Shown here: one piece after another, positions 11,734 through 21,829 of the stretch
How positions within the stretch are numbered: the first letter of the stretch is position 1
How the letters are laid out: each line of letters starts with the position of its first letter
Source of the DNA: Dactylis glomerata
Lineage: Eukaryota > Streptophyta > Magnoliopsida > Poales > Poaceae
DNA length: 64,000 nucleotides
Reading direction: 5' to 3'
Assembly: GCA_007115705.1 (NCBI GenBank)
Contig: QXEO01000236.1
Span: forward strand, 248,001-312,000
Program-made: the position numbers and the translations under genes
The notes under the pieces: generated by a model
Told to the model about the DNA's origin: nothing
Seen by the model: only the letters and a program-made list of their open reading frames with translations
Database searches by the model: none

Positions 11734-12035
11734 ATTTATCATTTTCTAAGTGACTAAACTCAAAAAATATAGTTTTGGGTTTAGTTTAATTCAAAAAAAA
11801 TCAAAATAATTCAAAACATGGTGGAACCTTCCCATGGAGTCTTGTTATGTTACCTACAACCTAGAAAAATAATAATGGAAAAGGAAATTTATCATTTTCT
11901 AAGTGACTAAACTCAAAAAATATAGTTTTGGGTTTAGTTTAATTCAAAATAATTCAAAACATGGTGGAACCTTCCCATGGAGTCTTGTTATGTTACCTAC
12001 AACCTAGAGAAATAATAATGGAAAAGGAAATATAG
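11734..12035. repeat. Two-copy tandem repeat, period about 150 bp
   Basis: The block tttatcattttctaagtgac ... ataataatggaaaaggaaat appears twice head to tail, at about 11735 and 11886, with one small internal length difference. It lies downstream of the transposase stop in MULE non-coding DNA. Confidence 0.85.
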
Positions 12036-12289
12036 AGATATGAAGTTTTTCCCAAAACCACTTCCTAGTCCATGAGCTACTAGCTACGAAGATGCAGGGC
12101 TTTCTACTCAACACACCTCCCAAATACCCACTATGCTTACAAACTTTGTTCAAATGAGTCCAAATTCGTCACACTTGTGTATCTTTGAATTGCAAACAAT
12201 ATCACGTTGGCCAAAATGTACTATATTGTTCAAATAACACAATCTAACAATTTTTATGCCAAAAGCTACAATTTCCCTTACTCCCTTTA

Positions 12290-12450
12290 TTATTTGGGTG
12301 CCCCTGTTTTACTTAGTTTTACTTAGTTTTCCCCCTCCGGGTCCACTTGTTTTACTCAGTCCTACTCAGTTTTGCCCTTCCGATAAACATTTCCTCACTT
12401 TTCCCCCTCTTAGTTCTACTCAGTTTTCCTCACTTGTACTCACTGGCTGA
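12290..12450 (+). repeat. Internal TIR-like sequence of MULE
   Basis: The words gggtgcccctg and several ttttactcag/ctcagtttt units resemble the first 80 bp of the MULE terminal repeat but are rearranged and diverged. It marks either an internal duplicate of the TIR or the edge of a related non-autonomous MULE fused into this one. The GC-rich host-like sequence beyond it (12480-12860) fits captured DNA. Confidence 0.5.
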
Positions 12451-12639
12451 TCTCTGATTGGTCGAGATGTATGTCACACGGATCTTGGTTGGTTGATAGC
12501 TCAACGTATGCTTGCACCGTGGGATCATTTATGATCGGACGGCCTGTATATCTCTCTCTACCTCGATGGACGCATACGGAGAGAAGAGCAGAGCACATAC
12601 CTACCAACCCTAGCAGTCGCATCTTCCTCTCTTACTCTG

Positions 12640-12862
12640 GCGGTCGCGGCGGCGCGGATCTGCAGCGTGCGTGCGTGCGGCGGCGCGGATCTAACCGTGC
12701 GTGCGGCGGCACGGATCTAACCGTGCGTGCGGCCGCGCGGAACTGCAGCGTGCGGCGGCGCGGATCTAACCGTGCGTGCGGCGACGCGGATCTAACCATG
12801 CGGCGGCGTGGATTTAAGAGTGCCGGTGAGGATCTAAGAGTGCCGGTGAGGATCTAACCCTC
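12640..12862. repeat. GC-rich short tandem repeats (gcggatctaaccgtgcgtgcgg type)
   Basis: Around six diverged copies of a unit built on gcgcggatctaaccgtgcgt alternate with ggcggcg and end in two copies of gagtgccggtgaggatctaa. No function is recognisable; it resembles the repeat-rich leaders of MULE-captured genes. Confidence 0.7.
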
Positions 12863-12875
12863 AGAAATAGTTGAA

Positions 12876-13157
12876 ATGTCTCTCTCTGTCTCACTTTCGT
12901 TTATCTTCTCAGATCTGTTGATGATGAAGAACACCAAGACGGTGGCCGTGCCGACAGTGCTCACCGATCGTCTTGAAGCCATCGCCTATAACAGCGCTGC
13001 GACCTACAACATCACTGCGACGGCGCAGATCCAGCCTTCAATGTCGGAGCCTGCTGATGTCTCACTTCCGTTGCCCTCCTCAGATCTGTTGCTGATGGAC
13101 ACCAAGATGGCGGCCGTGTCGACAGTGCTCACCGATCGTCTTGAAGCCATCGCCTAC
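12876..13157 (+). pseudogene. Unrecognised repetitive ORF, 5' part (split by Gypsy)
   Basis: An open frame carries repeated peptide blocks (LLMMKNTKTVAVPTVLTDRL then LLLMDTKMAAVSTVLTDRL, each followed by EAIAY). It is cut at the Gypsy insertion point, with target duplication CCTAC at 13153-13157. A similar frame resumes after 26255. I do not recognise the family. The internal duplications suggest a captured and amplified gene fragment rather than a classical MULE gene. No start could be chosen with confidence. Confidence 0.45.
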
Positions 13158-14289
13158 TGTTGCCTGTCAAAACCCACCGGCGAGCAGCGACGAGCAACAC
13201 GAAGAGCCGGGAGGCTCCCAGAACTGCTGGTGGGCCCTGGTCCCTCGGGCAACGGCCCGCAAAACTCCGGCACACGTCCTGGCTGATGCAAGGGCGTGCC
13301 ACCTGACCTATACCTGATCAGGAAGGTGATGGATTGCTTCGATTAGTTTCCTGCATGGCAGACATGTAAACATTAAATACGAGCCTCGATCGGCTCTCAG
13401 GTTTCCCTGTGAATCGGCTCATGTAGCCGATTGTCCCATGGATCTGCATTGGATCTACGATAACATGGGGTTTTGCTTTATCAATACAAGTCAAATCAAT
13501 CTACGACAGTTTAACGCTTTCACCACATAATTGGAACATCCCACACGTAATTGAGCCTGGTAGATACGAAAGATAACAGAAAACTAACCCTAGAGGAGGC
13601 CAAAAAACCAACGTAGAGTCAATTCCCGGAACAACTCCTCTCGAATTGGCAAACCATATCCTGACGTACTACTGGATCGTTCAACCCGTTTGTGAGGCCT
13701 AACCATGCGGATATCAAACTAATCCTTGGAGAACAAGGAACAACTATGACAGATTGAATCGACTGAATAAAGATCAAGCAAGATGCTGCCCTTACACCCA
13801 AAATAGGTGCAAAGGCAGCGAGAACTCTAGGGGCAGCATGACTAAGCAAACATAACCAAAAGCACCGATGCTAGCCCAAACAGATCTATGATAACAGTAT
13901 TACTCGCCATCAACAAGGCTTCAGTACGAGCAACACCAAATAACACATAAGCAGATGCTGCCTAGATCGCGAGATGCGATCTAGGCAGCACGACGCTTAC
14001 CTGAAAGAAACCCTCGAAACAAGGGGTGGCGATGCGCCGAGATTGTGTTTGTTGTGAACGTGATCGTCCTCCTTTCTCAATAACCCTAGGTACACTTTTA
14101 TAGTCCGGAGACTTTCTATCTTTGGAATAAACCTAACAACTCTATCTCTTGTTTAAACCGAAACGTAATCTATCATAATATACAGATACACGGGCAATTA
14201 GCCCAAATCCACGCGCAAGGCCGATCCAGCCTCCAAGCCCATCTTGATTACGGGCCATCTCCTCATTTGGCCAAAATGTGGCGATAACA
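13158..14289 (-). repeat. Gypsy 1 3' LTR
   Basis: 1132 bp, TG...CA ends, nearly identical to 25119-26250. On the minus strand it follows the polypurine tract. A short identical open frame occurs in both LTRs and is not a gene. Confidence 0.95.
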
Positions 14290-14303
14290 CATGCCCCCCT
14301 GGT
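14290..14303 (-). other. Gypsy 1 polypurine tract
   Basis: Read on the minus strand, ACCAGGGGGGCATG lies directly against the start of the 3' LTR, the place where plus-strand DNA synthesis is primed. Confidence 0.75.
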
Positions 14304-14494
14304 TTTGGCAATAATAATTCCAAAACCACTCTGTTTTTTCTTCATCGGGTCACGCGTTGCAGAGCAGAACCGTCATATCGCCTCCTCATCATGATGCCTC
14401 GCCTTCTCAACTTCTCCGCAGTACACGATTTGACAACTCTGGCACCACATTCTTGAAAACCGCTATGGCATTGAACCATCTTCCACTATTCCCC

Positions 14495-14504
14495 TTATTT
14501 AAAT
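14495..14504 (+). promoter_or_regulatory. Candidate TATA box of antisense acidic gene
   Basis: TTATTTAAAT lies about 70 bp upstream of the ATG at 14566, a plausible distance for a plant TATA box, transcription start and short leader. Confidence 0.4.
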
Positions 14505-14565
14505 CTATCCGAACCATTTGCATCCTTATTCTTCTCCAATAGCCAAAAAACCCTCTTCCTCCGCG

Positions 14566-15066
14566 ATGGCCTCCTCTTCTTCCTCCAACACATCCGGCCT
14601 TTCCTTCCAATCCTCCGACTCCGTCAACCGGGAGCCGACGCCGGAGCACCCGCCAATGGCGGCGTACGAAGCTCTCGCCCCACAATGGTGGGACGAGAGA
14701 GACTGGGACTTCGCCGCCCAGTCAGAGGACGACGAGTCCCTGACCGACGGCGAGGAGGACCTCCAACTCCTCGTCGACGGGGAACTGGAGGCGGAGAGCG
14801 CCGACGACGCCGTGTCCTGGGGCGAGGACATCGGCTCTTCCGATGAGGAGGAAGAAGCAGAGGAGGACACCTCCTCCGACGAATACCCGCCGGTGAAGCG
14901 CTTCCGCGCCGGGTCTAGCGAAGACACCGACGACGACGACGAGGACGAGGAGGCCCCCGCTGACAACTTCAACAGCAGCGGTGAGGACTACGCCGGCAGC
15001 AGCGCCGATGACAGCGAAGACGGCGGCGGCAATGGCAACGGCGACGACGACGACGCCGCCTTCTAG
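14566..15066 (+). CDS. Acidic low-complexity protein, antisense in Gypsy 1
   Basis: A 166-residue open frame on the strand opposite gag-pol. The start is the ATG at 14566, followed by a Ser-rich segment (about residues 2-25). Residues 50-166 are dominated by Asp, Glu and Ser, with one basic patch (VKRFRAG, about residue 108) and a Gly/Asn/Asp-rich end. There is no catalytic domain or signal peptide. I do not recognise the family; composition resembles acidic histone-chaperone or transcription-associated tails, but that is only composition. The frame is intact and a TATA-like box lies upstream. It precedes the plant-mobile-domain gene by about 420 bp in the same direction. The long Ser-rich frame on the other strand is its shadow. 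Confidence 0.6.
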   Translation: MASSSSSNTSGLSFQSSDSVNREPTPEHPPMAAYEALAPQWWDERDWDFAAQSEDDESLTDGEEDLQLLVDGELEAESADDAVSWGEDIGSSDEEEEAEEDTSSDEYPPVKRFRAGSSEDTDDDDEDEEAPADNFNSSGEDYAGSSADDSEDGGGNGNGDDDDAAF

Positions 15067-15489
15067 ATTAGGAACTAGTAGTAGATCTCCATTTTGTAAG
15101 CAATCGGCTTCATTGTAAACAACCGTCTTTGGAATCAACAAAGCTTGCTTTTCCCAATTTGATTTTGCCGATAGTCAAATAGGTCAACGTTCCAAAAACC
15201 GATAGTAACGAATCGGCTTTCACCATACCACGCTTGACATGATCAACCAAGTCAAAGCCCAAAGAGCCGATGGCAACACATCGGCTTTTCCCACAAACGT
15301 TGGCAAGGTCAAACTCGGTCGCTTATTTAGACAAGTCTGAGCGGTCACTTTCCAATTTCAATGGTAACCTGCAACCATTTTCACAAAGGCTAACTCAGAT
15401 CTCCAATTGCCTCATTGAACAAATCGGGCTCACCGCGACACGAACCCTAGATTCCCCACCGCATAGATCCATCTCCGCCGGCAAATTAG

Positions 15490-18400
15490 ATGGCGGAATC
15501 GTCCAGCGCCAACACAGCGGTCTCCGGTCTGAAGGTAATCCTTAACTGTTCCTCGCAATCCGAGCACGGTGCTAGAATTAATAGCAGACACCTGAATTAA
15601 TGCTTTATCCCATCATTGAAATTTTAGGTTTCAGACATTCTGCTGCCGCATCCTTGTCTCCCAAATTCTCTCTGCCTTGGCCCCCGTACAGAATCTAGTC
15701 CTGCCCATCTGATCTCTTGCGAGGCAAATAGAATCCCCTTCGTAAGCCAAAACATAGATTTGGATTCTTGGGCCGACTGCTTACGAGCCTGGCCTAATCC
15801 TCCCGAATATTGGGTTTCTTGGTACAGTAGGGTAGCCAAAACTTACCAATCCCAATGGGAAACCACGGGAATAGCCGATGTCTTGTCTTTGTCATTGTCT
15901 CCCCTTGAGAAACATGAAAATCTTCTAAAAACCATCGGCTATTTCTGGTCTGATGCTCTGAACTGCTTCATGTTCGGTCATGGCCCCATGACACCAACTC
16001 TGTTAGACGTGGTGATGATTACTGGTCTGGACGTCACATCACCCAGCCCCTCTGCTTTTATGCTGCCAAAAGTCCCCTTCAAGCTTTCTTCCAAAACAGA
16101 CTGCACGAACTGGGGTGCTTATCTTCGAAGCCACATGAAAACTAAAGGCCCTGTCACAGAGAAAGAACACACGGCCTTCCTCAATTTCTGGCTGGAACAT
16201 TTCATATTCTGTGGCCCTTCCCTTGCTCCAACCAAGAATTATCTTCCCTTGGCCTACGAACTTGCCAGAGGCACTCAACTTGGCATCGGCAAACTGTTCC
16301 TTGGAGAAGTCTATCGATATCTCCAGTTGATGTCTGTCAAACTATCCTCCCACATAGCAGTCAAAACAGGAGGTCCTTGGTGGTTTATTCAACTATGGGC
16401 TCAGCTGTATTTTCAAAACCATATCCCAAACTTCCCCCTTTTGGCAAGTTGCACCTTTCCAGATGCCAAAGGGAAGCAGATCCGATGCACCAGCTACGGC
16501 CAAGCTCTGTATAGCCTGCCAGGTAGTAAACTGATCCCTCATGAAGCATCCAAGTGGTTCAGCATTTTCTTCCAAGGCCTGGACAATCCTATCTTCTTTC
16601 CTTACACGGAGGAATCGGAAAATTTTGAAAATCCAATCTCCTTCAGGCTGGACAACTTTGCCGATGACACTAGCACTCGGCAGCTATTCTCCACCGTGAT
16701 CCGTCCCTGCTTCCTCCCAGTTGGCATGAGCACATCCAACAGAATAATCAAGCCTGGATACGAGTTCTACCAGCCAGTCGTAGCAGCTCGGCAATTTGGC
16801 CTTGGGCAAGTACCTCCTCATTTCTTTCTCCACCACCTCACAGAGAGCAGAGCTGACCTGCCCGATTCTCTCACCAGTCAGAGGTGTTATTCTTTCTTCG
16901 ATGCTCTGACCATCCCAATTCCTAACAACCTCACCTTCGCTTCATCAACCGATGGTTTTGAGAACTGGTGGTCGATGTGGAAGACTCATGCCTTCAGGAG
17001 AGCTCTGGGACCATTGCTGGAACAACTCGATGCTGAATATGACATCCCCGTAGAACAGGTACTGCTACTTATAAATTTTCTTGATGCAGCTCACGACGAT
17101 TCTTTTAATATCCTGCTCTGTCTCCTTGCAGCAACAAGATGATCCAGAACCTACCAACGAGGATGGCTCCCCCTTCAAATTCCTCCCACCAGCTCCTGTG
17201 GTCCTTTTCTGCAAAAACTCGCCACCTTTGAAACAGGTCGTGATGCAGAACCAGCCGATATCACCAAAATCGGCTTCCAAGAGCCAAGCAACTTCCGGGT
17301 CAGCTGCCTCCCGAGTTCCAACTAAAACAAGAACGGCGGTGAGGAAGATAGTGGCCAAGAAAACTTTGAGGTGCCGGAGCCCTTCTCCAGAGAGCTCGCA
17401 CGTACGCTGATTCATGCCTTGGTTGATCTCATTTATCTTTGTAAACATGCTCGTGCTTACCAACTCTCCCTTTCTTATAGGTCTCCATCGAAGACACCTC
17501 CAGCGAGGAAACACAATCCAATCGAGGAGATTCGAGCTCAGCAGACTCTGAGAGAACCACCACACCGAGCCAGCCAGATGTGCCACCATCGGCTTCCAGG
17601 AAAAGGCCTGTTCCTGAACCTGTTGCCCCCCGAGCAGCAGTCGAGGCGGGGCAAGCTGTGAGCCCCAAGAGGGCTCGCAAGGGACTGCAAACTTCTTCTT
17701 CGAGCCAGGAGGCTTCGAAAGTAATTATCCTCCATACTCTTACCACTCCTTTTTATGCCGATTCATTGCTATTCACATCGGCTAAGCACCTTTCATGCAG
17801 ACGAAGGACACTCCTAGTGGGAAAGTCGGGGAAGTGCCGACGCCTTCCGCAAGCCTGGATCTAGTAATCCCTGAAGGTGCAGATGAAACGGTTGCCAATC
17901 TGGCCAAGCCCTCAGCAACAACACACGAGCCGATTGTCTCGCCGTCGGCTTTCCCCCTGATCTCAGGAGAGATATGTTCGCTTCTTTCGACTCATCCTTC
18001 CCTGTTTGACGCATACTGACGCCACTTCTGCCTGCCAGGGTTGTGATATCTCAGGCTTGCTGACGTTCGACCCTGAATCCATCGAACCAGCTCCCTCTGC
18101 CGCCAACGATGAACCACGAGCAAGCGCTGTTCTACCTCAATTCCAGCGTCTCAAAGCCTTGCTGTCCTCCCCAATCGAGAGGTTGGTCGAGGGTTCTGAA
18201 GAGGTGAAGAGTGTTCTTGACGAAATCAAGGACCAACTCCCGGTAGCATTGCAGGTGAAGCTTTGGCCAGTTGTGACTCTGTCTTTCTACGGGTTAAGGG
18301 TGAAGTTGGCTCATGAGAGGATCAATCTACGCCACGCCCAACTCCCACTGAAGGCCGATATTGCAGCCAAATGTCAGCGGCTCAATGAGAAAAAGGCGTC

Positions 18401-18707
18401 TCTGGATGCCAAAACTGACACCTCTGTCAGCACCGCCGAGCTTGCATCCTTAAAAAAGGAATTGGAAGATCTCGAAGAGAAGGTCCGGGCGACTAAAAAG
18501 CTCATTCATGACAAGGAAGCATTCATCGCCCGCTCCCAAGACGAAGCAGAAGGCCTCAAAGCTCAACTGAAGACTGATCTGGCAGAAATACGTGCCCTGA
18601 GCAAGCAGCTAGTGACGGGCAAGGACGATGATGACGTAGCCGAGATCGCCGAGGTGGATCGTGTCCGTGCTGACGCCCTCCGTGCCTTCGAGGCATTCCT
18701 TCAGTAG
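15490..18707 (+). CDS. Plant mobile domain (PMD) + coiled-coil protein, spliced, antisense in Gypsy 1
   Basis: A multi-exon gene on the strand opposite gag-pol. Exons with GT-AG borders and phase 0 throughout: 15490-15534 (ATG, 15 codons), 15628-17058, 17132-17401, 17481-17720, from 17801, and 18039-18707. Exon 2 (477 codons) matches the plant mobile domain of MAIN/MAIL1-type proteins and of transposon-borne relatives (FWSDALNCFMFGHGPMTPTL, then DVVMITGLDV). The middle exons are low-complexity with basic, NLS-like patches (SRKRP, PKRARK). The last 223 codons form a long coiled coil (about residues 90-200 of that exon). The junction between the exon starting at 17801 and the last exon is unresolved: the former runs into a stop at 18017-18019, and only a 28-bp gap separates plausible borders, so a deletion or missed donor is likely. 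Known PMD proteins act in transcription and silencing of transposons; the role here is unknown. Confidence 0.75.
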
Positions 18708-18787
18708 CTTATTCATGTAACCTGACACCTGCTCGTAACAGTCTGAACCTCGAGAGTCGATGGCTGTGCATTGTTTTTTTTTTATTT

Positions 18788-18923
18788 GGCCGATTTCATG
18801 TATCGGCCCCCATATTTCACTGTTCATCATCCCACATGCTTGGGAAATATTAATCTGGATATATTTTTTTACTGGCCGATTTCATGTATCGGCCCCCATA
18901 TTTCACTGACCATCATCCCACAC
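18788..18923. repeat. Two-copy repeat at the convergent 3' ends, period 86 bp
   Basis: The unit ggccgatttcatgtatcggc ... catcatcccaca occurs at 18788 and 18874. Each copy contains the inverted pair GCCGAT/ATCGGC. The second copy overlaps the truncated end of the integrase frame, so the repeat replaced the integrase C-terminus. It lies between the convergent antisense gene and pol. Confidence 0.85.
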
Positions 18924-21577
18924 AGCTTGCCCATTTGCTTGAGCATAATATGGAGATGATCGGATCAGCTTAATTCCCGTGTCCTCGCAGAACTCTCTAA
19001 ACTCGTGAGAAATGAAGACCGAACCTCCATCGGTCGTGATAGTTTGGGGAATCCCGAATCTATGAATGACATGTTCTTTCACGAAATTGATAACATCCTT
19101 CGAGTTTACTGACTTCATAGGGACGGCTTCCACCCATTTAGTGAAATAATCCGTAATGGCCAAAATCCACATGTGGCCTTTGCTTGATGGAGGATTGATC
19201 TTGCCAATCATATCCATGCCCCAACCTCGGAATGGCCAAGGCTTGATGATGGGGTTCATCGCTGATGCAGGTACCATCTGAATCTTCCCGAATTTCTGAC
19301 ATGCTTGACACCCTTTATAGTACTTAAAACAGTCCTCAAGCATGGTGGGCCAATAAAACCCTAATCGCCTGATCAACCATTTCATCTTGTGAGCCGATTG
19401 GTGAGTTCCACAGGCGCCTTCGTGTACCTCGTGTAGAAGCCGATTTGCCTCGGCTGGCCCCAGACATTTGAGCAGTAACCCTTCCAAAGTCCTGTAGAAC
19501 ATGTCATCCCCAATAAGCACATACTTCATGGCCTTGTACCTTATCCGTTTAGGTGCCCCCCGAGCCGAATCTTTCAAGTAATTGAAGATATCAGCTCTCC
19601 AGTCGTCCGCCTCCAGGAACTGTACCTGAACATCAGTTCCATCTGCTATGTCCTTGTAGCCTGAAGCCATCTGTGCAAGATCATTCGCCTCGGTATTCTG
19701 CGACCGCGGGATCCAGTTAAAGTTTAGATACCTGAACTGTGCCATCAGCTCACGGCATTGCAACCATAATGGGAAGAGTGACTCGCTCTCACACTTGTAT
19801 TCGTCCGTGAGTTGGGAAATCACCAATTTGGAGTCTCCAAAAAGTTCCACTGCTTCTGCTCCGGCTTCAATGAGCAACTCCATTCCCTTGCGTATTGCCT
19901 CATACTCAGCGACATTGTTGGTGCAAGGGGTAGATAGCCTGATGGAGAAGGAATATGTTGCCCCCCGGGGCGACACGAGTAGAATGCCGATGCCGCAACC
20001 ATCATCACAAGCCGATCCATCGAAAAACATAGCCCATGCACGTACAGACAGTGCTGCTATATCAGTGTTGATTTGGTCAGCAATAAGATCGGCCAACGCC
20101 TGTCCTTTAACCGTTTTGGCGGGTTGATACCGGATATCAAATTCCGATAATGCAAACATCCATTTGCCGAGTCGGCCTTTCAACACAGGAGCCGACAGCA
20201 TATGTTTTATGACATCTGATTTGCATATGATGATAATCTCTGCTGACAGCAAGATGTGTCGCAGCTTGGTGCAGGTGAAAAATAGGCAGAGGCATAACTT
20301 CTCGATCTCAGGATATCTCGTCTCTGCATCCAGCATCCTTCTGCTGATGTAAAACACAACTCGCTCCAGACCATCATAAACTTGCACCACCACCGAGGCG
20401 ATGGACATGTCAGCCACCGACAAGTAAATGTAGAACGGCCTATCCTGCTGCGGTGGAACCAACACTGGCGGCTTCGTTAGATATTCTTTGATCTCGTCGA
20501 AGGCTCGTTGTTGTTCTGTCCCCCAGCGGAACTCCTCATCAGATTTAATTTTCACCAGTCCCATGAACGGCTCTATTCTTCCTGACAGATTGGAGATGAA
20601 CCTTCTGACAAAGTTGATTTTGCCGATGAGACACTGCAGTTCTTTCTTCGTGGTAGGTGGCTTCATTGTTCGCACTGCCTCCTGACTTTTCAGGCCGATC
20701 TCAATTCCGCGTTCATGGACCAAGAAACCCAAGAACTGACCGGCCGTCACACCGAAGGCACACTTCTTTGGATTCATCCGTAGCCCGAATTTTCTGGTTC
20801 GGTCCAGGACGCGTCGCAGATCGTCCAAGTGTCCTTGTACTGAAGCAGACTTGACTACTACGTCATCGATATAAATCTCCACCAGCTTGCCGATCAGATC
20901 ATGGAAAATGTAATTCATGGCTCTTTGGTATGTGGCGCCGGCATTCTTCAGTCCAAATGTCATGACTACATATTCAAACAACCCCACCGAACCTGGGACT
21001 CTGAATGCAGTCTTGTGTATATCTTCTGGAGCCATAAAAATTTGATTGTAACCGGCATTACCATCCATAAAGCTCAAGACCTTATGACCAGCAGCTGCGT
21101 TGATCAATGTCTCTGCTACCGGCATCGGATACTCATCCTTTGGAGTGGCTCTATTGAGATCCCGAAAATCTATGGCAACACGCCATCGGCCATCCTTTTT
21201 CTCTACAGGTACGATACTAGAAATCCACTCAGCATACCTGCATGGCCTGATGAACCCAGCTTTCAACATTTTCTCGATCTCTTTCTTGACTTCCTCTAAA
21301 ATTTCGGCCTTCATCTGTCGTGCTCGCTGCTGGAATGGCCGAAACCCTTTTTTAAGCGGGAGCCGATGCTCAATGATGCTCCTGTCTAACCCGGGCATCT
21401 CCGTATAGTCCCAGGCAAAGCAATCTGGATATTCTTTCAACAAAGCTATCATCGGACCCCGCAGATTCAGATCTAACTTTTTGCTGATAAATGTCGGTCG
21501 TGGCTTATCCCCAGGACCGATGTCAATCTCCTCTAGCTCATCAGCGGATGTAAACCCATACCCCAGCTTTTCGTCAC
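18903..21577 (-). pseudogene. Gypsy 1 pol: RT, RNase H, truncated integrase
   Basis: Minus-strand pol. It copies element RNA into DNA and inserts it. In order: reverse transcriptase (PVEKKDGRWRVAIDFRDLN, FGLKNAGATYQRAMN, catalytic YIDD), RNase H (FFDGSACDDGCGIG, NNVAEYEA, FGDSKLVISQ), integrase zinc-binding region (HEVHEGACGTHQ ... CQACQKFG) and integrase core with the first two catalytic aspartates (WGMDMIG, ITTDGGS). The frame ends at ANGQA plus repeat-derived residues, just before the expected catalytic glutamate, so the third DDE residue and the C-terminal domain are absent. The frame is otherwise open. The first 235 bases of the raw open frame (21578-21812) do not look protein-coding, so I start the domain near 21577. 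Its frame differs from gag-protease. Confidence 0.93.
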
Positions 21578-21829
21578 CTGCTAAATCGATGTTGAACACA
21601 GGCCAAAAGTTTGGTGAGGATAACAAAGATAATTTGGGCCGATTGCCGGAATCGGCCCCCTTTTTGATTGCATTACTCAAGGAAGGTTTACAACCTATTT
21701 GTGCTCTACAATGGTAGGAAATCTCCCTACTACGACTACATGACATGCTTGTCGTAAGATCACTGCTTTTTATTTTTTGTGGCCGATCGCAGGGATCGGC
21801 CTTACCACGCACAATCGTGGGCTTTGCTA

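Noticed and set aside
13619..13849. 76-codon minus-strand frame, repeated identically at 25580-25810
   Set aside because: It lies inside both copies of the Gypsy 1 LTR and has no family features; the duplication is that of the LTR.
14526..14972. Ser-rich 148-codon frame on the minus strand
   Set aside because: It is the mirror of the Asp/Glu/Ser codons of the acidic antisense gene and has no start context of its own.
15760..17142. A 460-codon frame beginning at 15760 as the PMD gene start
   Set aside because: That start is a TTG. A spliced model with an ATG exon at 15490-15534 and a second exon from 15628 fits better and keeps the frame.
18771..18959. Short plus-strand frame with repeated FADFMYRP-like residues
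   Set aside because: It is a translation of the two-copy 86-bp repeat, not a gene.
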